A program made the translations under genes and the position numbers. 56,453 bases of DNA from Pseudomonas nabeulensis (GTDB lineage: Bacteria; Pseudomonadota; Gammaproteobacteria; Pseudomonadales; Pseudomonadaceae), in contig NZ_QUZT01000046.1 of assembly GCF_004682045.1 (NCBI RefSeq), forward strand, positions 1-56,453. Direction: 5' to 3'. Below the pieces are notes generated by a model that saw only the letters and a program-made list of their open reading frames with translations, did not search any database and had not been told where the DNA came from. Numbering within the stretch: position 1 is the stretch's first letter; each line of letters starts with the position of its first letter. Below, piece by piece: positions 17,323 to 25,641 of this stretch.

Positions 17323-17820
17323 TTAGAGGGGTGGCTTGGCCCGGCGAGCCTTGAAGAATTCGCTCAGCACCGTGCCGCATTCTTCGGCCAGCACCCCGCC
17401 TTCAAACAGCACCTTATGGTTGAGAAAGCCCTGGGTAAAAAACTGCCCCTGGCTCTGCACAATCCCCGCCTTCGGCTCCAGCGCGCCATACACCACCCGC
17501 GCAATCCGCGAATGCACGATCAAACCGGCGCACATGCTGCACGGTTCCAGGGTCACATACAGCGTGCTGCCCACCAGCCGATAGTTGCTGATGGCTTGGG
17601 CGGCATTGCGGATGGCGACCATTTCGGCATGGGCGCTGGGGTCGTTGCCGCTGATGGGGCAATTGAAGCCTCGGCCGATGATTTCACCGTCTTGCACCAG
17701 CACGGCGCCCACGGGCACTTCACCCAATGCAGCACCTTGGGCGGCAAGGGCCAGGGCTTCGCGCATAAAATCCTGGTCACGGCTGCGGTCGATAATCGCC
17801 GCAGGACGAATCTGGCGCAT
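17323..17820 (-). CDS. tadA: tRNA-specific adenosine deaminase TadA
   Basis: A 165-residue zinc enzyme that deaminates A34 to inosine in tRNA-Arg(ACG). The cytidine-deaminase-fold signatures are intact: HAEM (zinc His and catalytic Glu) and PCSMCAG (two zinc Cys). The GEVPVGAVLV and NYRLVGSTLYVTLEP segments match TadA. The start at 17820 is chosen because its ATG overlaps the TGA of the upstream multicopper oxidase gene (TGATG); the frame extends to 17889 inside that gene but is less likely. TadA is normally essential, so it may also have its own promoter inside the oxidase gene. Confidence 0.95.
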   Translation of the reverse strand: MRQIRPAAIIDRSRDQDFMREALALAAQGAALGEVPVGAVLVQDGEIIGRGFNCPISGNDPSAHAEMVAIRNAAQAISNYRLVGSTLYVTLEPCSMCAGLIVHSRIARVVYGALEPKAGIVQSQGQFFTQGFLNHKVLFEGGVLAEECGTVLSEFFKARRAKPPL

Positions 17821-19196
17821 CACGCCACCTCGATGGCGGCCATCAGGCCGGTTTCCATATGGTCGATCACGTGGCAGTGGAACATCCACACGCCAGGGTT
17901 ATCCGCCACCAACGCCACGCGGGCGCGTTCGTTCTTGCCCAGCAGGTAAGTGTCGGTGAAGTACGGAATCACCTTGTGCCGGTTCGAGGCGATCACTTTG
18001 AAGCTCATGCCGTGCAGGTGGATCGGGTGTTGGTACTGGGTCATGTTCTTCAATTCGAAAATGTAGCTCTTGCCCTTTTCCAGCTTGGCAATGGGCCGAT
18101 CCGCGCAGGTCTTGTCGGTGATGTCCCAGGCCTGGCCGTTGATCTGCCACAGGCTCGGCGGCCTGCCGTCGTCCACGGAGACCGTGCCCACCCACTCGAA
18201 ATTGAAGTTGAGTTTCTCCGCATTGGCCAGGTCCGGCTCGGCAATCGGGTTGGCGGGCAGCGCCGGTGGCCACGCGGTCGGCGCATCGGTGTTGGCCACC
18301 GAGCGGAAGGTGCCCAGGCGTACCGGGCCATTGCGGATCGACAGTTCTTCACCGGCCGGCGGTGCCTTGATCGCCAGGCAGATGCGCATGCCCGGGCCCA
18401 GCCAGTATTCCTTGCCCAGAGGGCGCGGCTCCACCGGGTTGCCGTCCAGCGCGTAGATCTGCGCTTCGACGCCGGGAATGTTGATGCGATAAGTCAGGGT
18501 GTTATCGAGGTTGAGCAGGCGCACGCGGGTGATCTGCCCCGCCGGCAAATCGACCACCGCCTGGGACACGCCGTTGATGGTCGACAAGCGCCCGGCCGTA
18601 CCGCCGCGCGCCGCTTCACGGGGAACGCTGAACGCGACGAACGCGCCCTCCTCGTCCACGTGCCAGCTTTTCAGGCTCAAGGTGCGTTCATGTTTGAAAC
18701 CGGTGGGTTCGCGCTCCTCGATGATCAGCGGGCCGACCAGTCCCCGGCCAAGTTCTTCGCTGCTGTTCACATGGGGGTGATACCAGTAGCTGCCGGCATC
18801 GGGCACGCGGAATTTGTAGTCGAAGTATTCGCCGGGTAGTACCGGCAATTGGGAGACGTAGGGCACGCCGTCCATTTCCAGCGGCAGGCGGATGCCGTGC
18901 CAGTGAATAGTAGTCGCGACCGGCAGGTGGTTGATAAAGCGCACCCGCAGCCATTCGCCCTGACGCACCCGCAACTCGGTGCCCGGCGCCGAAGGGCCGA
19001 ACGCCCAGGCTTCGGTCTTGTGGCCTGGCACCAGTTCCACGTCCAACGGCGCTGCAATCAACTCGTAATCATGCCCCGCCTCGGCCTCGGCAACTTTCCC
19101 CAGCCAGTAGCGATAGGCGCCACCGGCACCCACGCCTACGACGGCCAGGCCTGCAAGACCACCCAGGATTTGTCGACGGGAAAAGGATCGGGACAC
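17820..19196 (-). CDS. Multicopper oxidase, Tat-exported
   Basis: A 458-residue three-cupredoxin-domain oxidase. The N-terminus SRSFSRRQILGGLAGLAVV is a twin-arginine signal, so it is exported folded with copper. Copper-ligand motifs are TIHWHGIRLP, YWYHPHV, HPIHLHGMSF and HCHVIDHMETGLM, giving type 1, 2 and 3 sites with Met as the probable axial ligand. The start is a GTG at 19196 with GAGG six bases upstream; the ATG at 19253 has no good site. It lacks the Met-rich repeats of CopA-type copper-resistance oxidases. The substrate (cuprous or ferrous ion or a phenol) is unknown. Its stop overlaps the tadA start. Confidence 0.9.
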   Translation of the reverse strand: MSRSFSRRQILGGLAGLAVVGVGAGGAYRYWLGKVAEAEAGHDYELIAAPLDVELVPGHKTEAWAFGPSAPGTELRVRQGEWLRVRFINHLPVATTIHWHGIRLPLEMDGVPYVSQLPVLPGEYFDYKFRVPDAGSYWYHPHVNSSEELGRGLVGPLIIEEREPTGFKHERTLSLKSWHVDEEGAFVAFSVPREAARGGTAGRLSTINGVSQAVVDLPAGQITRVRLLNLDNTLTYRINIPGVEAQIYALDGNPVEPRPLGKEYWLGPGMRICLAIKAPPAGEELSIRNGPVRLGTFRSVANTDAPTAWPPALPANPIAEPDLANAEKLNFNFEWVGTVSVDDGRPPSLWQINGQAWDITDKTCADRPIAKLEKGKSYIFELKNMTQYQHPIHLHGMSFKVIASNRHKVIPYFTDTYLLGKNERARVALVADNPGVWMFHCHVIDHMETGLMAAIEVA

Positions 19197-19348
19197 AACA
19201 ACCTCACGTATCTGCCGCTGGCTCAAGGCCTGCAAAGGGCAGATACGATACACCTGCGTCGGCTAAACAGTAAGGCTTCGCATTGCCGCACGGCTGATTT
19301 CAAGTGTTTAGCTGGGTGGTCACAGTCAGAGCTACACCACATATCAAC

Positions 19349-19440
19349 TGTGGGAGGGGGCTTGCTCCCGATGGCAGTGGGTCAGTCACTTATGTGTTAA
19401 CTGAACCACCGCTATCGGGAGCAAGCCCCCTCCCACATTT
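19349..19440. repeat. REPIN with GGGGGCTTGCTCCC arms
   Basis: Inverted pair resembling the GTGGGAGGGGGCTTGC type, but the arm ends CTTGCTCCCGAT and its partner ATCGGGAGCAAG; both arms changed together, preserving pairing. It lies between the multicopper oxidase and pdxJ. Confidence 0.9.
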
Positions 19441-19471
19441 TGAATTTCAGTGTTTATCAGACCGTGTTTGC

Positions 19472-20215
19472 TCAGGCCTTGGCGGCAGCCAGGATCAGGG
19501 CTTTCATCTCGGCCACCGCGCCTTTGAAACCGACGAACAGCGCATGAGCCACCAGCGCATGGCCGATGTTCAGCTCGTTGATGCCTTTGATCGCAGCCAC
19601 GGCTTCAACGTTGTGGTAGTGCAAGCCATGACCGGCGTTGACGATCAAACCTTCACGCAGGCCGACGGCGACACCGTCGATGATGCGTTGCAGTTCGTCG
19701 GCCACTTCGGTCGGCGTGGTGGCATCGGCGTAACGGCCGGTGTGCAGCTCGATGGCCGGCGCGCCGACACGGCGGGAGGCTTCGATCTGGCGTTCGTCGG
19801 CGTCGATGAACAGCGAAACTTCGCTGCCGATCTGCGACAGGCGATCCACCGCTGTCTTGATCCGCGCCTCCTGGCCAGCCACGTCGAGGCCGCCTTCGGT
19901 GGTCAGTTCCTGGCGGGTTTCCGGCACCAGGCAGATATGCGCCGGGCGGATGCGCTCGGCGAACGCCATCATTTCTTCGGTGACGCCCATTTCGAAGTTC
20001 ATGCGGGTTTGCAGCACATCCTTGAGCACCAGCACGTCGCGCTCCTGGATATGGCGGCGGTCTTCGCGCAGGTGCACGGTGATGCCGTCGGCGCCCGCTT
20101 CTTCGGCGTCCAGCGCGGCCTTGACCGGGTCAGGGTAACGGGTGCCCCGAGCCTGGCGCAGGGTAGCGACGTGGTCGATGTTGACGCCAAGAAGAATGCG
20201 ATTGCTGGTGGTCAC
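19472..20215 (-). CDS. pdxJ: Pyridoxine 5'-phosphate synthase PdxJ
   Basis: A 247-residue TIM-barrel enzyme that condenses 3-amino-1-hydroxyacetone phosphate and deoxyxylulose 5-phosphate to pyridoxine 5'-phosphate, the last ring-forming step of the DXP-dependent vitamin B6 route. Family signatures are LGVNIDHVATLRQARGT at the N-terminus, ITVHLREDRRHI, and VNAGHGLHYHNV near the C-terminus. It follows recO by 51 bases in the conserved lepA-lepB-rnc-era-recO-pdxJ order, and the length is typical. Confidence 0.97.
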   Translation of the reverse strand: MTTSNRILLGVNIDHVATLRQARGTRYPDPVKAALDAEEAGADGITVHLREDRRHIQERDVLVLKDVLQTRMNFEMGVTEEMMAFAERIRPAHICLVPETRQELTTEGGLDVAGQEARIKTAVDRLSQIGSEVSLFIDADERQIEASRRVGAPAIELHTGRYADATTPTEVADELQRIIDGVAVGLREGLIVNAGHGLHYHNVEAVAAIKGINELNIGHALVAHALFVGFKGAVAEMKALILAAAKA

Positions 20216-20266
20216 GGAAGCGCTCCTGAAAAGGGAAAGAAACGCTGCACAGCATACACGGGGTTG

Positions 20267-20950
20267 TCAGGGCTTTCGAAACAACTCGCGGCTGACCAGC
20301 GGCCTTCCGCCCAAGTGCACGGCCAAGGCCTGGCGCATCAGGCGCTTGGCAGCGGACAAGGCACCGGGGGCGCTCCAGTCGGCTTCGCTCATGGCCAGCA
20401 GTTCGGTGCCCTGGAACAGGCCCGGTTGCAGCAAGTAAACACGCTCAAGGCCAGCATCGACTTGCAGGCGATACATACCGTCGGCGGCGATGGGCTCGCC
20501 GTGCAGGTCGTTGGCCAGTTCGAAGCCGTAGCCCAGGTCGTCGAGCAGGCGCCATTCGAAAGCGCGCAACAACGGCTCCAAGGGGCGCCCCTCGGCCAGG
20601 GCCAGCAAGGTGGCGGCGTAGTGATCGAAGACCGCTGGGTGCGGATCTTCGGCGGGCAACAAACGAATCAGTAATTCATTGAGATAGAGGCCGCTGAATA
20701 ATGCATCGCCATTGAGCCAGGCAGAAGTGCCGACACTTTCCAGGCGGCCAACGTTTTTCAGCTCGCCCTTGCCACGGAACTCCACGTCCAACGCCACGAA
20801 TGGCCGCGCCTGCGTGCCGGCCTTGCCCCGTGCGCTGCGCAACACTGCACGCAGGCGGCCTTGGGGCGTGAGGAAGTCCACCAGCGCGCTGGTCTCGCGG
20901 TAGGCGCGGCTGTGCAGGACGTAGGCGGGTTGGCTGAGGGGTTGGGACAT
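20267..20950 (-). CDS. recO: DNA repair protein RecO
   Basis: A 227-residue protein of the RecFOR pathway that loads RecA on SSB-coated gaps. It shows the N-terminal OB-fold start (AYVLHSRAYRETSALVDFLT) and the RecO body with FEWRLLDDLGYG. As in other gammaproteobacterial RecO proteins, the zinc-cysteine cluster of Gram-positive members is absent. The start at 20950 (MSQPLSQPAY) replaces a nine-codon-longer frame. It is in the conserved rnc-era-recO-pdxJ order; a REPIN separates it from era. Confidence 0.94.
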   Translation of the reverse strand: MSQPLSQPAYVLHSRAYRETSALVDFLTPQGRLRAVLRSARGKAGTQARPFVALDVEFRGKGELKNVGRLESVGTSAWLNGDALFSGLYLNELLIRLLPAEDPHPAVFDHYAATLLALAEGRPLEPLLRAFEWRLLDDLGYGFELANDLHGEPIAADGMYRLQVDAGLERVYLLQPGLFQGTELLAMSEADWSAPGALSAAKRLMRQALAVHLGGRPLVSRELFRKP

Positions 20951-20981
20951 GGGTTCTCTATCTCGAAAACTACACAAACCT

Positions 20982-21075
20982 AATGTGGGAGGGGGCTTGC
21001 CCCCGATGGCGGTGTTTCAGTCACTTATCTGTTAACTGACCCGCCGCTATCGGGGGCAAGCCCCCTCCCACATTT
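20982..21075. repeat. REPIN, GTGGGAGGGGGCTTGC type, inverted pair
   Basis: Complete inverted pair with the loop CAGTCACTTATCTGTTAACTG. It is inserted between era and recO, inside an otherwise tight conserved operon. Confidence 0.93.
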
Positions 21076-21099
21076 GTCCTGCTGTGTGCTCAGGATTTG

Positions 21100-22002
21100 T
21101 TACAGGTCGCCGTAGCCCAGCGAGCGCAACGCACGCTCATCATCGGACCAGCCACCCTTCACCTTCACCCACAGGTTGAGCATGATCTTGGAGTCGAACA
21201 GCAACTCCATGTCCTTGCGCGCTTCGGTGCCGATGCGCTTGATGCGCTCGCCCTTGTCGCCAATGATGATTTTCTTCTGGCCGTCACGTTCGACGAGGAT
21301 CAACGCATGGATGTGCAAGGTCTTGCCCTGCTGCTTGAACTCTTCGATTTCCACCGTGATCTGGTACGGCAGCTCGGCACCCATCTGGCGCATGATTTTC
21401 TCGCGTACCAGTTCGGCGGCGAGGAAGCGGCTGCTGCGGTCGGTGATCTGGTCTTCCGGGAAGAAGTGCTCGTTCTCCGGCAGGTGCTCGGCGATCACGC
21501 GCTCCAGGGCATCGAGGTTGTGGCCGTGCTGGGCCGAGATCGGGATGATCTGGGCGTTCGGCAGTTGTTCCTGCAGCCAGCTCAGGTGCGGCATCAACTC
21601 GGCTTTGTCTTCGATGCGGTCGGTCTTGTTCAACGCGACGATCAACGGGCCGGTGACGTACTGCACACGCTCAAGGACCATCTGGTCTTCGTCGGTCCAC
21701 TTGGTGCGGTCCACGACGAAGATCACCACGTCGACGTCTTTCAACGCCGCCGAAGCGGTCTTGTTCATGTAGCGGTTTAGGGCTTTCTCGCCACCTTTGT
21801 GCATGCCCGGAGTGTCGACGTAGACCGCTTGCACGTTGCCTTCGGTCTTGATGCCGAGCATGTTGTGGCGGGTGGTCTGCGGCTTGCGCGAGGTGATCGC
21901 GAGCTTCTGGCCGAGGATGTGGTTCAGCAGCGTGGACTTGCCCACGTTCGGGCGGCCGACGATGGCAACATAGCCACAGCGTGTTGCGGTTGAATCAGTC
22001 AT
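21100..22002 (-). CDS. era: GTPase Era
   Basis: A 300-residue GTPase needed for 30S subunit assembly; it binds the 3' end of 16S rRNA. The G domain has GRPNVGKST (G1), DTPGMHKG (G3) and NKTD (G4); the C-terminal KH domain contains IIGDKGERIKRIGTEAR. The start at 22002 is preceded by GGAGA seven bases away and overlaps the rnc stop by eight bases, so rnc and era are coupled. Earlier in-frame codons to 22026 lack a spaced site. Confidence 0.96.
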   Translation of the reverse strand: MTDSTATRCGYVAIVGRPNVGKSTLLNHILGQKLAITSRKPQTTRHNMLGIKTEGNVQAVYVDTPGMHKGGEKALNRYMNKTASAALKDVDVVIFVVDRTKWTDEDQMVLERVQYVTGPLIVALNKTDRIEDKAELMPHLSWLQEQLPNAQIIPISAQHGHNLDALERVIAEHLPENEHFFPEDQITDRSSRFLAAELVREKIMRQMGAELPYQITVEIEEFKQQGKTLHIHALILVERDGQKKIIIGDKGERIKRIGTEARKDMELLFDSKIMLNLWVKVKGGWSDDERALRSLGYGDL

Positions 22003-22684
22003 GGCCATTCTCCACGCCCAGGGCAATCAGTGCTGCAGCGGCCGCTACCTGTTCGGCAATACGACGGCTCACACCCTGACCTCGGCTTTTTTCGTTCAGT
22101 AAGGTGATTTCACATTCCACGAAGAACACGCGGCAATGGGGCTCACCCTGGATATCCACCACTTCGTAGCGTGGCAGTTCGCAACCACGGGACTGCAGGA
22201 ACTCCTGCAGGCGGGTCTTGGGATCTTTGTTGGTATCGACCAGCGTCAGGCTCTCGATCTCGGAGGTCAGCCAGGCGGTCACCCGCTCCTTGGCTGCTTC
22301 CATGCCTGCATCGAGGTAGATCGCACCGATCAGCGCCTCGAGGGCGTCGGCCAGGATCGACTCACGGCGGAAACCGCCGCTTTTCAATTCACCGGAACCC
22401 AGGCGCAGGTATTCGCCCAGGCCAAAACCGCGGGCCAGCACGGCCAGGGTCTCGCCCTTGACCAGGCGCGCACGCAGGCGCGACAGCTGGCCTTCTCGGG
22501 CTTGGGGGAAACGCTCGAACAGCGCTTCACCGGCAACAAAATTGAGGATGGCATCACCGAGGAATTCCAGGCGCTCGTTATTGCGCCCTGCGAAGCTGCG
22601 GTGTGTGAGGGCAAGGACCATCAATTCCTGGTCCTTGAAGGTGTAGCCGAGCTGGCGCTCGAGACGTGCTAGAGAAACGGTCAC
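21995..22684 (-). CDS. rnc: Ribonuclease III
   Basis: A 229-residue double-strand-specific endoribonuclease that processes rRNA precursors and some mRNAs. The catalytic signature NERLEFLGDAIL is at about residues 35-46, and the C-terminal dsRNA-binding domain includes DPKTRLQEFLQSRG. It starts with GTG at 22684. A 9-bp hairpin lies upstream in the gap after lepB and may take part in autoregulation, as the rnc leader does in E. coli. Confidence 0.96.
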   Translation of the reverse strand: MTVSLARLERQLGYTFKDQELMVLALTHRSFAGRNNERLEFLGDAILNFVAGEALFERFPQAREGQLSRLRARLVKGETLAVLARGFGLGEYLRLGSGELKSGGFRRESILADALEALIGAIYLDAGMEAAKERVTAWLTSEIESLTLVDTNKDPKTRLQEFLQSRGCELPRYEVVDIQGEPHCRVFFVECEITLLNEKSRGQGVSRRIAEQVAAAAALIALGVENGHD

Positions 22685-22830
22685 GGTTTACCCATATCTG
22701 TTTGGTGGCACCGGCGGCCATCGACGATTGACGCAGTGTTCAAATTCAAATCCTGGTTGGTGCAGCATGAGGCCGAAAATGTCCAAGCCCCAGAAAAGCA
22801 TTCGGCGCTGTGTCAACAGCGCCGCCTGTA
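22685..22830 (-). other. lepB-rnc gap with a 9-bp hairpin
   Basis: This 146-base gap contains the inverted words GGCGCTGT (22804-22811) and ACAGCGCC (22816-22823), extended by one more pair, with a four-base loop. Transcribed on the minus strand, it could be a weak terminator or an RNA-processing site in the rnc leader. An open frame at 22688-22891 crosses it but has no recognisable product. Confidence 0.4.
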
Positions 22831-23685
22831 TTACTTGATCAGCCCGACCCGCGAGAAGTTCGGCAGGTGGCTGAGCTTGGATTCCGGCCAACTCATCCAG
22901 ACCGCAAAGGCCTTGCCGACAATGTTCTCGTCGGGAACCATGCCCAGCAGATCCTTGGGAATTGAAGGGTCATCCCAGTATCGGCTGTCATTGGAGTTGT
23001 CGCGGTTGTCGCCCATCATGAAATAGTGGCCGGCGGGCACTTTCCATTCACCGCCAGGCTGTGCGCGATAGCGGGTCATTTCCTTACGGATTTCGTGCTC
23101 TACCGTGCCGAGTTTCTCCCGGTACAGCTCGGCGCTGCCCAGGGAGTTGGGCTCGGAGCCGATCAACGTCTCGGCCACCGACTCGCCGTTGATGAACAGA
23201 CGCTTGTCAGCGGTGTAGCGAATCTCGTCACCCGGCAGGCCCACCACACGCTTGATGTAGTTGACGTTCGGATCGCTTGGGTAGCGGAACACCATCACGT
23301 CGCCGCGTTGCGGGTCACCGACTTCGATGACCTTCTTGTCGATCACCGGCAGGCGGATCCCATAGGAAAACTTGTTCACCAGGATGAAGTCACCCACTTC
23401 CAGTGTCGGTTTCATCGACCCCGAAGGGATCTGAAACGGCTCCACCAGGAACGAACGCAGCACCAACACGATGAACAACACCGGGAAGAACGACTTGCCG
23501 TACTCGACCAGCAACGGCTCTTTGTTCAGCTTCTCGACGACCACGGCATCGGGCTGGCTGACGCTGCCTTGATAGGACGCGATAGCCGCCCGACGACGCG
23601 GGGCGAAGAACACCAGATCGAGCAACGCCAGGAGGCCGCAGACGGCAACGGCGATAACCAGCAACAGCGGGAAATTTAGTGACAT
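22831..23685 (-). CDS. lepB: Signal peptidase I
   Basis: A 284-residue inner-membrane serine protease that removes Sec and Tat signal peptides. Two N-terminal membrane helices are visible (about residues 5-28 and 65-82). The catalytic Ser lies in IPSGSMKPTL and the general-base Lys in NYIKRVVGLPGD; GHYFMMGDNRDNSNDSRYW is the family's box E. It starts five bases after the lepA stop, as in most proteobacteria. Confidence 0.97.
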   Translation of the reverse strand: MSLNFPLLLVIAVAVCGLLALLDLVFFAPRRRAAIASYQGSVSQPDAVVVEKLNKEPLLVEYGKSFFPVLFIVLVLRSFLVEPFQIPSGSMKPTLEVGDFILVNKFSYGIRLPVIDKKVIEVGDPQRGDVMVFRYPSDPNVNYIKRVVGLPGDEIRYTADKRLFINGESVAETLIGSEPNSLGSAELYREKLGTVEHEIRKEMTRYRAQPGGEWKVPAGHYFMMGDNRDNSNDSRYWDDPSIPKDLLGMVPDENIVGKAFAVWMSWPESKLSHLPNFSRVGLIK

Positions 23686-23690
23686 AGGAC

Positions 23691-25490
23691 CTAACTATCC
23701 AACCTGAGCACTGCAAGGAAGGCTTCTTGTGGAACTTCCACGTTGCCGACTTGCTTCATGCGTTTTTTACCGGCCTTTTGCTTCTCAAGCAGCTTGCGCT
23801 TACGGCTTACGTCACCGCCGTAGCATTTGGCCAGTACGTTCTTTCTGAGAGCCTTGACGGAGGTCCGCGCAATGATCTGCCCGCCAATGGCGGCCTGGAT
23901 CGCGACGTCGAACATCTGGCGCGGAATCAGTTCTTTCATCTTCTCGGTCAACTGGCGACCTTTGTAGTGCGCGTTGTCCTTGTGCACGATCAGTGCCAGG
24001 GCATCGACCTTGTCGCCGTTGATCAACACATCCAGTTTCACCAGATTAGCCGATTGGTAACGGTCGAAATGGTAATCCAGCGAAGCATAGCCGCGGCTGG
24101 TGGATTTGAGGCGGTCGAAGAAGTCCAGGACCACTTCGTTCATCGGCATGTCGTAGGTCACTTGCACCTGGGTACCGAGGAACAGCATGTCACGCTGGAC
24201 GCCACGCTTTTCGATACACAGGGTGATGACGTTGCCCAAGTGTTCCTGCGGCACCAGGATATTGGCCCGCACGATCGGCTCGCGCATGTCTTCAATGGCC
24301 GACAGGTCCGGAAGCTTGGACGGGTTGTCGACGTAAATCGTTTCACCGGTTTTCAGCACCAGCTCGAAAATTACCGTTGGTGCGGTGGTGATCAGGTCCA
24401 GGTCATATTCGCGCTCCAGGCGCTCCTGGATGATCTCCATGTGCAGCATGCCCAGGAACCCGCAACGGAAGCCGAAGCCCAGTGCATCGGAGCTTTCCGG
24501 GGTGTACTGCAACGACGAGTCGTTGAGGGTCAGCTTTTGCAGGGCTTCGCGGAAGTCTTCGAAGTCATCGGAGCTGACCGGGAACAGGCCGGCGTAAACC
24601 TGTGGCTGGATACGCTTGAAGCCAGGCAGCACGTCGACGTCCGGGGTGCTGCTCAAGGTCAGGGTGTCACCGACCGGTGCACCGTGGATGTCCTTGATGC
24701 CAGCGATGATGAAGCCTACTTCACCGGCTTTCAGATCAACGGTCGCGGTGTGTTTCGGGTTGAATACACCGACGCTGTCCACCAGGTGGATCTTGCCGGT
24801 GGACTTGACCAGGATCTTGTCGCCCTTCTTCACGCGGCCGTTTCGCACACGTACCAGGGAAACAACGCCCAGGTAGTTATCGAACCAGGAGTCGATGATC
24901 AGCGCTTGCAGCGGACCTTCGATATCGCCGGTAGGCGCAGGAATGGTGTGCACCAGACGCTCGAGCACTTCGTCGACACCCAGGCCGGTCTTGGCACTGC
25001 AGGTGACGGCGTCGGTGGCGTCGATGCCGATGATCTTCTCGATCTCTTCCTTGACGCGCTCAGGCTCGGCTTGGGGCAGGTCGATCTTGTTCAGCACGGG
25101 CATGACTTCCAGGCCCTGCTCGATCGCGGTGTAGCAGTTGGCAACCGATTGCGCTTCAACGCCCTGGCCGGCGTCGACCACCAGCAAGGCACCTTCACAG
25201 GCCGCCAGGGAACGGCTGACTTCGTAGGTGAAGTCAACGTGGCCCGGGGTGTCAATGAAGTTCAGTTGGTAGGTAATGCCGTCTTTGGCCTTGTAGTACA
25301 GCGTAACGCTGTGGGCCTTGATGGTGATCCCGCGCTCGCGTTCGAGGTCCATGGAATCCAGTACCTGGGCTTCCATTTCACGCTCGGCAAGGCCGCCGCA
25401 CATCTGGATGAATCGATCGGCCAGCGTCGACTTGCCATGGTCAATGTGGGCGATGATGGAGAAATTGCGGATATGACTCAAATCACTCAC
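23691..25490 (-). CDS. lepA: Elongation factor 4 (LepA)
   Basis: A 599-residue translational GTPase that acts on ribosomes in biogenesis or back-translocation. The G domain has AHIDHGKST, DTPGHVDF and NKIDLPQA; the EF-G-like domains follow and the LepA-specific C-terminus ends in KKRMKQVGNVEVPQEAFLAVL. It heads the lepA-lepB-rnc-era-recO-pdxJ group. In other Pseudomonas, as I recall, the gene before lepA is mucD of the algU operon; here it is lptG. Confidence 0.97.
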   Translation of the reverse strand: MSDLSHIRNFSIIAHIDHGKSTLADRFIQMCGGLAEREMEAQVLDSMDLERERGITIKAHSVTLYYKAKDGITYQLNFIDTPGHVDFTYEVSRSLAACEGALLVVDAGQGVEAQSVANCYTAIEQGLEVMPVLNKIDLPQAEPERVKEEIEKIIGIDATDAVTCSAKTGLGVDEVLERLVHTIPAPTGDIEGPLQALIIDSWFDNYLGVVSLVRVRNGRVKKGDKILVKSTGKIHLVDSVGVFNPKHTATVDLKAGEVGFIIAGIKDIHGAPVGDTLTLSSTPDVDVLPGFKRIQPQVYAGLFPVSSDDFEDFREALQKLTLNDSSLQYTPESSDALGFGFRCGFLGMLHMEIIQERLEREYDLDLITTAPTVIFELVLKTGETIYVDNPSKLPDLSAIEDMREPIVRANILVPQEHLGNVITLCIEKRGVQRDMLFLGTQVQVTYDMPMNEVVLDFFDRLKSTSRGYASLDYHFDRYQSANLVKLDVLINGDKVDALALIVHKDNAHYKGRQLTEKMKELIPRQMFDVAIQAAIGGQIIARTSVKALRKNVLAKCYGGDVSRKRKLLEKQKAGKKRMKQVGNVEVPQEAFLAVLRLDS

Positions 25491-25590
25491 GGATCAACAC
25501 TCAAAAAGGCTGCAGGCAGATTGCCCGCTGAAAAATAGCCGGGAATTGTACCTGATGCTCGGGCCAGACGTCATCTTTGCTGACCAGAAC

Positions 25591-25625
25591 AAAAATGCCC
25601 CGATCTTTCGAACGGGGCATTTTTT
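25591..25625 (-). terminator. Intrinsic terminator downstream of lptG
   Basis: AATGCCCCG (25594-25602) and CGGGGCATT (25613-25621) form a 9-bp stem with T runs on both sides, so it can stop transcription in either direction. It ends the lptFG transcript before lepA. Confidence 0.85.
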
Positions 25626-25641
25626 GAACATAAGCGCGGAA

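Noticed and set aside
22688..22891. Possible small gene between lepB and rnc
   Set aside because: It begins inside lepB, has no ribosome-binding site and resembles no family I know.
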